From the NCBI GenBank assembly GCA_016931935.1, contig JAFGDW010000157.1, positions 56,166-120,165 of the forward strand: a stretch of 64,000 nucleotides of DNA, read 5' to 3'. The position numbers and the translations under genes are program-made. Below the pieces are notes generated by a model. The model saw nothing but the letters and a program-made list of their open reading frames with translations, was not told the DNA's origin and did not search any database. Positions 63,804 to 64,000 of the stretch are shown one piece after another. Numbering within the stretch: the stretch's first letter is position 1; the number at the start of each line of letters is the position of its first letter. The stretch comes from Candidatus Zhuqueibacterota bacterium (GTDB taxonomy: Bacteria > Zhuqueibacterota > Zhuqueibacteria > Thermofontimicrobiales > Thiofontviventaceae).

Positions 63804-63850
63804 GTTTTTTCAGAGTTTCAGATGGACAGAGTTACAGAGTTTCAAAAAAT

Positions 63851-64000
63851 TTATGACTCGGCCGGGACGGCCAACACACGAAACCCGTTATTGAGGCCCC
63901 TGCTAACGGGATTGAGGACGTTACGCGCAACGCAGCGCAACCTGGAAGTATCATAGCTCCACGAGCCGCCACGCAGCGCCCGGTATTTTTCTTCCTTACC
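63851..64000 (-). CDS. C-terminus of DGR target protein (C-type-lectin/FGE-like), right-truncated
   Basis: Fifty codons including the stop (TAA at 63851-63853); the gene starts beyond the window. The residues RALRGGSW, then CVARN and the ending [11 protein letters not shown] match the C-terminal end of formylglycine-generating-enzyme/C-type-lectin domains used as DGR targets (RGGSW ... R ... GFRV). Variable codons relative to TR give S, Y, S, V, V, L, V, S, G and L where TR has N, N, T, D, N, N, D, N, N and N. The target probably binds ligands; its N-terminal part, localisation and partner are unseen. Confidence 0.9.
   Translation of the reverse strand, partial: GKEEKYRALRGGSWSYDTSRLRCVARNVLNPVSRGLNNGFRVLAVPAES
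63853..63982 (-). repeat. DGR variable repeat (VR)
   Basis: The 130-base partner of TR. It differs at 16 positions, all where the coding-strand TR has A (T on the plus strand): 16 of 33 such sites changed, 0 of the other 97. The GC-rich block near its 3' end (TTGGCCGTCCCGGCCGA on the coding strand) fits the initiation-of-mutagenic-homing position. Confidence 0.95.

Noticed and set aside
63173..63982. TR/VR pair as a CRISPR or simple gene duplication
   Set aside because: Only two copies, 550 bases apart, with adenine-specific differences and an RT plus avd next to them; a plain duplication would not have one-base-type changes.

Overview
The window most likely comes from an uncultured bacterium of the Fibrobacterota-Chlorobiota-Bacteroidota group or a neighbouring lineage such as KSB1 or Calditrichota. 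The evidence is three secreted proteins ending in type IX (Por) secretion sorting domains (34186-38853, 55652-57229, 58801-60594), paralogous TPR glycosyltransferases, FecR-type proteins with ECF sigma factors, and a class II HMG-CoA reductase. The phylum is an inference; there is no rRNA or other marker gene here.

Layout. 1-8294 (+) is a tightly overlapping glycan operon: two methyltransferases, an atypical SDR, an FrhB-type iron-sulfur protein, a polysaccharide deacetylase, an asparagine synthase and a GT4 glycosyltransferase. It runs directly into 8275-24048 (+), seven tandem paralogues of a GT-C membrane glycosyltransferase with C-terminal TPRs (TMTC/GT105-like), closed by a putative lipoprotein. 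25221-25880 is a DUF433/DUF5615 toxin-antitoxin-like pair with a clear promoter and operator. 25902-29830 (-) is an envelope operon (TPR protein with eleven short MF motifs, FecR protein, unknown secreted protein). 30047-34093 holds a cNMP-binding protein, a 38-residue HxxxH/CxC protein, and mevalonate-linked genes (UbiX, mevalonate kinase, HMG-CoA reductase).

34186-38853 (-) is a giant subtilase. 39187-40638 (-) is an ECF sigma, probable anti-sigma and Spy-like operon. 40890-47904 (-) is an envelope block: a CHASE2/sigma-54 activator, two outer-membrane barrel proteins (one fused to a transglutaminase-like domain), a FecR protein and a DUF4097 lipoprotein. A candidate -24/-12 promoter lies between the activator and the first barrel. 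48305-53511 holds a MATE transporter and a likely sugar-acid or keto-acid cluster (SDR, DapA-like aldolase, DUF3667, D-2-hydroxyacid dehydrogenase). 53796-61650 holds a sigma/FecR chimera, secreted proteins, a DUF885 protein, a GH99-like enzyme and a NagB-like protein with altered active-site residues.

The standout is 61744-64000 (-): a diversity-generating retroelement (DGR). It has a reverse transcriptase, a template repeat (TR), an Avd-like accessory protein and the 3' end of a target gene carrying the variable repeat (VR). TR and VR align without gaps over 130 bp and differ at 16 positions; every one is an adenine in the coding-strand TR. This is the adenine-specific mutagenesis signature, visible directly. 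The target C-terminus looks like a C-type-lectin/formylglycine-generating-enzyme fold; the rest of the gene lies beyond the right edge.
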